Of a stretch of DNA of 64,000 nucleotides, positions 61,863 through 64,000 are shown in pieces. The notes under the pieces are model-generated. The model was given only the letters and a program-made list of their open reading frames with translations, ran no database searches and was not told the DNA's origin. The position numbers and the translations under genes are program-made. The first letter of the stretch is position 1, and each line of letters starts with the position of its first letter. The stretch lies in the NCBI GenBank assembly GCA_001778375.1, contig MFGV01000082.1, positions 1 to 64,000 on the forward strand, read 5' to 3'. The stretch comes from Candidatus Firestonebacteria bacterium RIFOXYD2_FULL_39_29. Its GTDB lineage: Bacteria; Oederibacteriota; D2-FULL-39-29.

Positions 61863-63136
61863 AGCGAAGTGTAACTGTAGAGATAAACAAGCCTGTATTA
61901 TATAAATATGCCGAGGACTATCTGTCCTCTATAATGGCGAAATTCCTAGGTGAAAAACGCACAGATATCATCGTCTTGTTTAGAGATTTCTATCCCGCAG
62001 CGTTTAGGGTCGTATCCTTTGCAATCTACAAGCTTATAAACGACAACTACACTATAATAAAAACAAACAATGGATATGCAGAAGAATTGCCTTTCCCGAT
62101 CATTTACGATCAGTCTGGTAGCAATAAAACAAGCCCATATTGCGCAAACTACTTCCTAAAAGACAAGAATGGCAATAAAATGGCTGTGCGGATGAAGCTA
62201 TCTAAGGATGACTTTGTGAAATCATATTTTCATGTCTATCTCCCCGCAAGCAAGCTGGATTTGGGGAAGAAGTTCTTTGCCGACTTAGAGAACACAATTA
62301 TGTCTTTAACTGATTTAAGGTTGAACGCTGGGGGAGAATTTATAGAGTCGATTCAGCAACTTACAGATGAAGAACTTATATTACCCGAAGAAATAAAGCG
62401 CTCTATAAAATCTAATGTCATAGGTATTATAGAAAGATATAGATTACACGGCAATAACAATAAGCTGAATGAATTTAATATTATTAAGAGAGGCATTCTA
62501 TTGTTTGGCGCTCCTGGAACAGGCAAAAGCCTTACTATCCGTTGGCTTATGTCAACGCTCAGATGTAACTTTATTGTAGCCACAGGAAAACATCTCAAAC
62601 GAAGCGAAGACGTCTCTGAAGTATTTTCCCTTGCTCGAAGCATCCGACCTTGTGTTGTTGTTCTGGAGGATTTAGATCTCTATGGACTTTCCAGAGATGG
62701 AGGATATTTTAATGGAGGAGTTCTAAATGAACTTTTAAATCAATTGGATGGTGCAGCTAATTTAAATGGTGTTATTACCATCGCTACGGCGAACAAAACA
62801 GAGGTGCTCGATAAAGCGCTAACCAAACGTCCCGGTCGATTTGATGTTATTTTGCATTATAAGAACCCTTTGCCAAAAGAAAGGTTAAGCCTATTACAAT
62901 TGAACTTATCTAAGACCGATACGGACAAAACTCTTAACATAAATCATATCGCCGATATAACAGAAGATTTTAGCCCTGCCCAGATTGTGGAGATAGTTAA
63001 AAGAGGCTATCTGTCAGCTATCGAAAGAGGAGATAACATTATTCGTCAAACGGACCTTGTATCTGCAGTTGACCAGCTAAAAGAACCAGCAACCAAAGAG
63101 ATTGGATTTAAAACTCCAAAAGGAAAAGCTGAATGA
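61859..63136 (+). CDS. AAA+ ATPase (Bcs1/FtsH-like core)
   Basis: 425 residues. N-terminal part (about 1-190) is unassigned; the AAA+ core (about 205-370) has Walker A GAPGTGKS (217-224), Walker B VVVLEDLD, a sensor-1 region ITIATANK, and arginine fingers in RPGRFD. No protease domain follows, so it probably remodels proteins or DNA-protein complexes. It overlaps the nuclease start by 4 bases (ATGA). Confidence 0.85.
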   Translation: MKRSVTVEINKPVLYKYAEDYLSSIMAKFLGEKRTDIIVLFRDFYPAAFRVVSFAIYKLINDNYTIIKTNNGYAEELPFPIIYDQSGSNKTSPYCANYFLKDKNGNKMAVRMKLSKDDFVKSYFHVYLPASKLDLGKKFFADLENTIMSLTDLRLNAGGEFIESIQQLTDEELILPEEIKRSIKSNVIGIIERYRLHGNNNKLNEFNIIKRGILLFGAPGTGKSLTIRWLMSTLRCNFIVATGKHLKRSEDVSEVFSLARSIRPCVVVLEDLDLYGLSRDGGYFNGGVLNELLNQLDGAANLNGVITIATANKTEVLDKALTKRPGRFDVILHYKNPLPKERLSLLQLNLSKTDTDKTLNINHIADITEDFSPAQIVEIVKRGYLSAIERGDNIIRQTDLVSAVDQLKEPATKEIGFKTPKGKAE

Positions 63137-64000
63137 CCGACTTCAATATAACCGAGTACCTGTCAAAGTACAAACCGCATAACAGCATGCAGATTGTTCC
63201 AAGAGCAGTTCCTTACTTCTCGTTCTATTCTTTACGGTTGTTGGAATGCCCATATCGCTACAAAATGATGGTGATTCTGAGAGACCCCTTAAGTAAGATG
63301 CAGGATTTTAGAAACGCATTATCCGGAAGTGTTGTACATGGTCTTGCAGAAATGTTTCTAAAGGGTAGATATAAAGACCTTTCATGGCTAAAAGAAAATA
63401 CCTTGCCTCTTTTTAACAAGATCATCTCAGAAGTTCCCGTACTCATTTGGCGTGGTGACCCCGAGGAAGATAAAGCAACAGTTCTAACTCACATTAATCA
63501 AATGGTAGATTACCTTATTCAATACTTCAAAGATATTAAACTGCTTGAATCAGCTAAAATATTCCCAGAGCATACCTTCAAGACATTAATAGCCGGTGAA
63601 CTAAAAGTCAATCCTCTTGCTATATCCGGCCGTGTTGACCTGATTACCGTATCCAAAGATGGGTTTGTGGATATTTATGATTTTAAGTGTGTGAACATAA
63701 TAAGCGAGGAAGGGCTTTCCAAACTGCAATTCCTTTTCTATTTTGTCGGCATATTGGGTATGGATATTGGGAGAATCAGAAGCCTGAGATTTATCTTGCC
63801 TGCCTTAAAAATGGACCTACAGATTAAATTCTCGAGCAAGGATTTAGAAAACTTTATTAAACAAATAAAGTTAGCTTATAAAGAGGTAGCTCAATGTCAT
63901 AAGACCGGCTTCTTTGCCAAACCAGGGAGGCAATGTGGCTTCTGTATGTATAAGACCGGTGAATGCGACAAGTACAAACTACTAAACCTAAAACCTTCGT
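63133..64000 (+). CDS. PD-(D/E)XK nuclease, Cas4/RecB-like (partial at window end)
   Basis: 289 residues are visible before the window ends without a stop. PDDEXK motifs: GSVVHGLAE with a conserved His, SGRVDLIT with a conserved Asp, DIYDFKC with the D-x-K pair, and LSKLQFLFYF with a conserved Gln. A cysteine cluster near the end (QCGFCMYKTGEC) resembles the iron-sulfur cluster of Cas4/AddB-type exonucleases. Likely a 5'-3' exonuclease for recombination or end processing in the element. Confidence 0.85.
   Translation, partial: MTDFNITEYLSKYKPHNSMQIVPRAVPYFSFYSLRLLECPYRYKMMVILRDPLSKMQDFRNALSGSVVHGLAEMFLKGRYKDLSWLKENTLPLFNKIISEVPVLIWRGDPEEDKATVLTHINQMVDYLIQYFKDIKLLESAKIFPEHTFKTLIAGELKVNPLAISGRVDLITVSKDGFVDIYDFKCVNIISEEGLSKLQFLFYFVGILGMDIGRIRSLRFILPALKMDLQIKFSSKDLENFIKQIKLAYKEVAQCHKTGFFAKPGRQCGFCMYKTGECDKYKLLNLKPS

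Overview
The window looks like the chromosome of an uncultivated, AT-rich Gram-negative bacterium. Evidence: many lipoprotein signals, a secretin, a TolC/CusB/CusA-type efflux pump, giant secreted multi-domain proteins and a standard genetic code. The mix (giant Ig-like/propeller surface proteins, zinc-ribbon membrane proteins, DUF1646 carriers, DUF2934 mini-proteins) suggests a candidate phylum of the Omnitrophota/Elusimicrobiota/Desantisbacteria kind, but no rRNA or ribosomal protein gene is present to place it. The phylum is a guess.

Layout. (1) 1-16 kb, cell-surface block: a relic of a duplicated surface gene, a HEAT-like lipoprotein, a 1702-residue secreted protein (papain-like domain, Ig-like domains, calcium-binding repeats, seven-bladed-type propeller) and a giant glycine-rich/Ig/NHL protein split by a single-base frameshift in a G tract (6661-14927 read as one gene would be about 2755 aa), followed by a short secretin. 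(2) 16-24 kb, remains of a mobile element: a tyrosine recombinase whose N-terminus is copied from a RadC-like protein, half a tRNA-Pro gene, a hairpin-rich second tRNA-like fragment, small DNA-binding-like proteins, a lipoprotein, a divergent family A DNA polymerase and an AlbA/RecG-like regulator. (3) 24-34.7 kb, housekeeping and stress genes: a CNNM-type transporter fused to a PTS EIIA domain, DUF1646 carrier, DUF2934 mini-proteins, purC, SPFH protein, htpX, TerC, DedA-like, and a TPR-penicillin-binding-protein fusion.

(4) 34.7-55.2 kb, metal efflux and signalling: a CzcA/CusA-type RND pump with outer-membrane and adaptor partners, a promoter-attenuator-controlled three-gene operon (B12-binding protein, asparagine-synthetase-like protein, opine-dehydrogenase-like protein), a conserved-TM-helix channel protein, a GGDEF enzyme, a second DUF1646 carrier, a CusRS-like two-component pair, stand-alone receivers (one lacking its phospho-acceptor aspartate), and two exported proteins with three cysteine-rich metal-binding modules each.

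(5) 55.3-64 kb, a second, better preserved mobile-element segment: RadC-like JAMM protein, ATP-dependent DNA ligase, then a cassette of a small ubiquitin-like protein, an E2-like protein, a JAMM peptidase and an E1/ThiF protein (a PRTRC-type cassette), then an AAA+ ATPase and a PD-(D/E)XK (Cas4/RecB-like) nuclease running off the end. Regions 2 and 5 share the RadC leader peptide, its overlapping inverted repeat, and the post-stop motif ATAAGTAACAT followed by a palindromic ATGT-AC half. They therefore look like two relatives or two separated parts of one element family with its own replication/repair genes and a ubiquitin-like conjugation system. This last cassette, and the B12/AsnB/opine-dehydrogenase operon, are the most interesting content.
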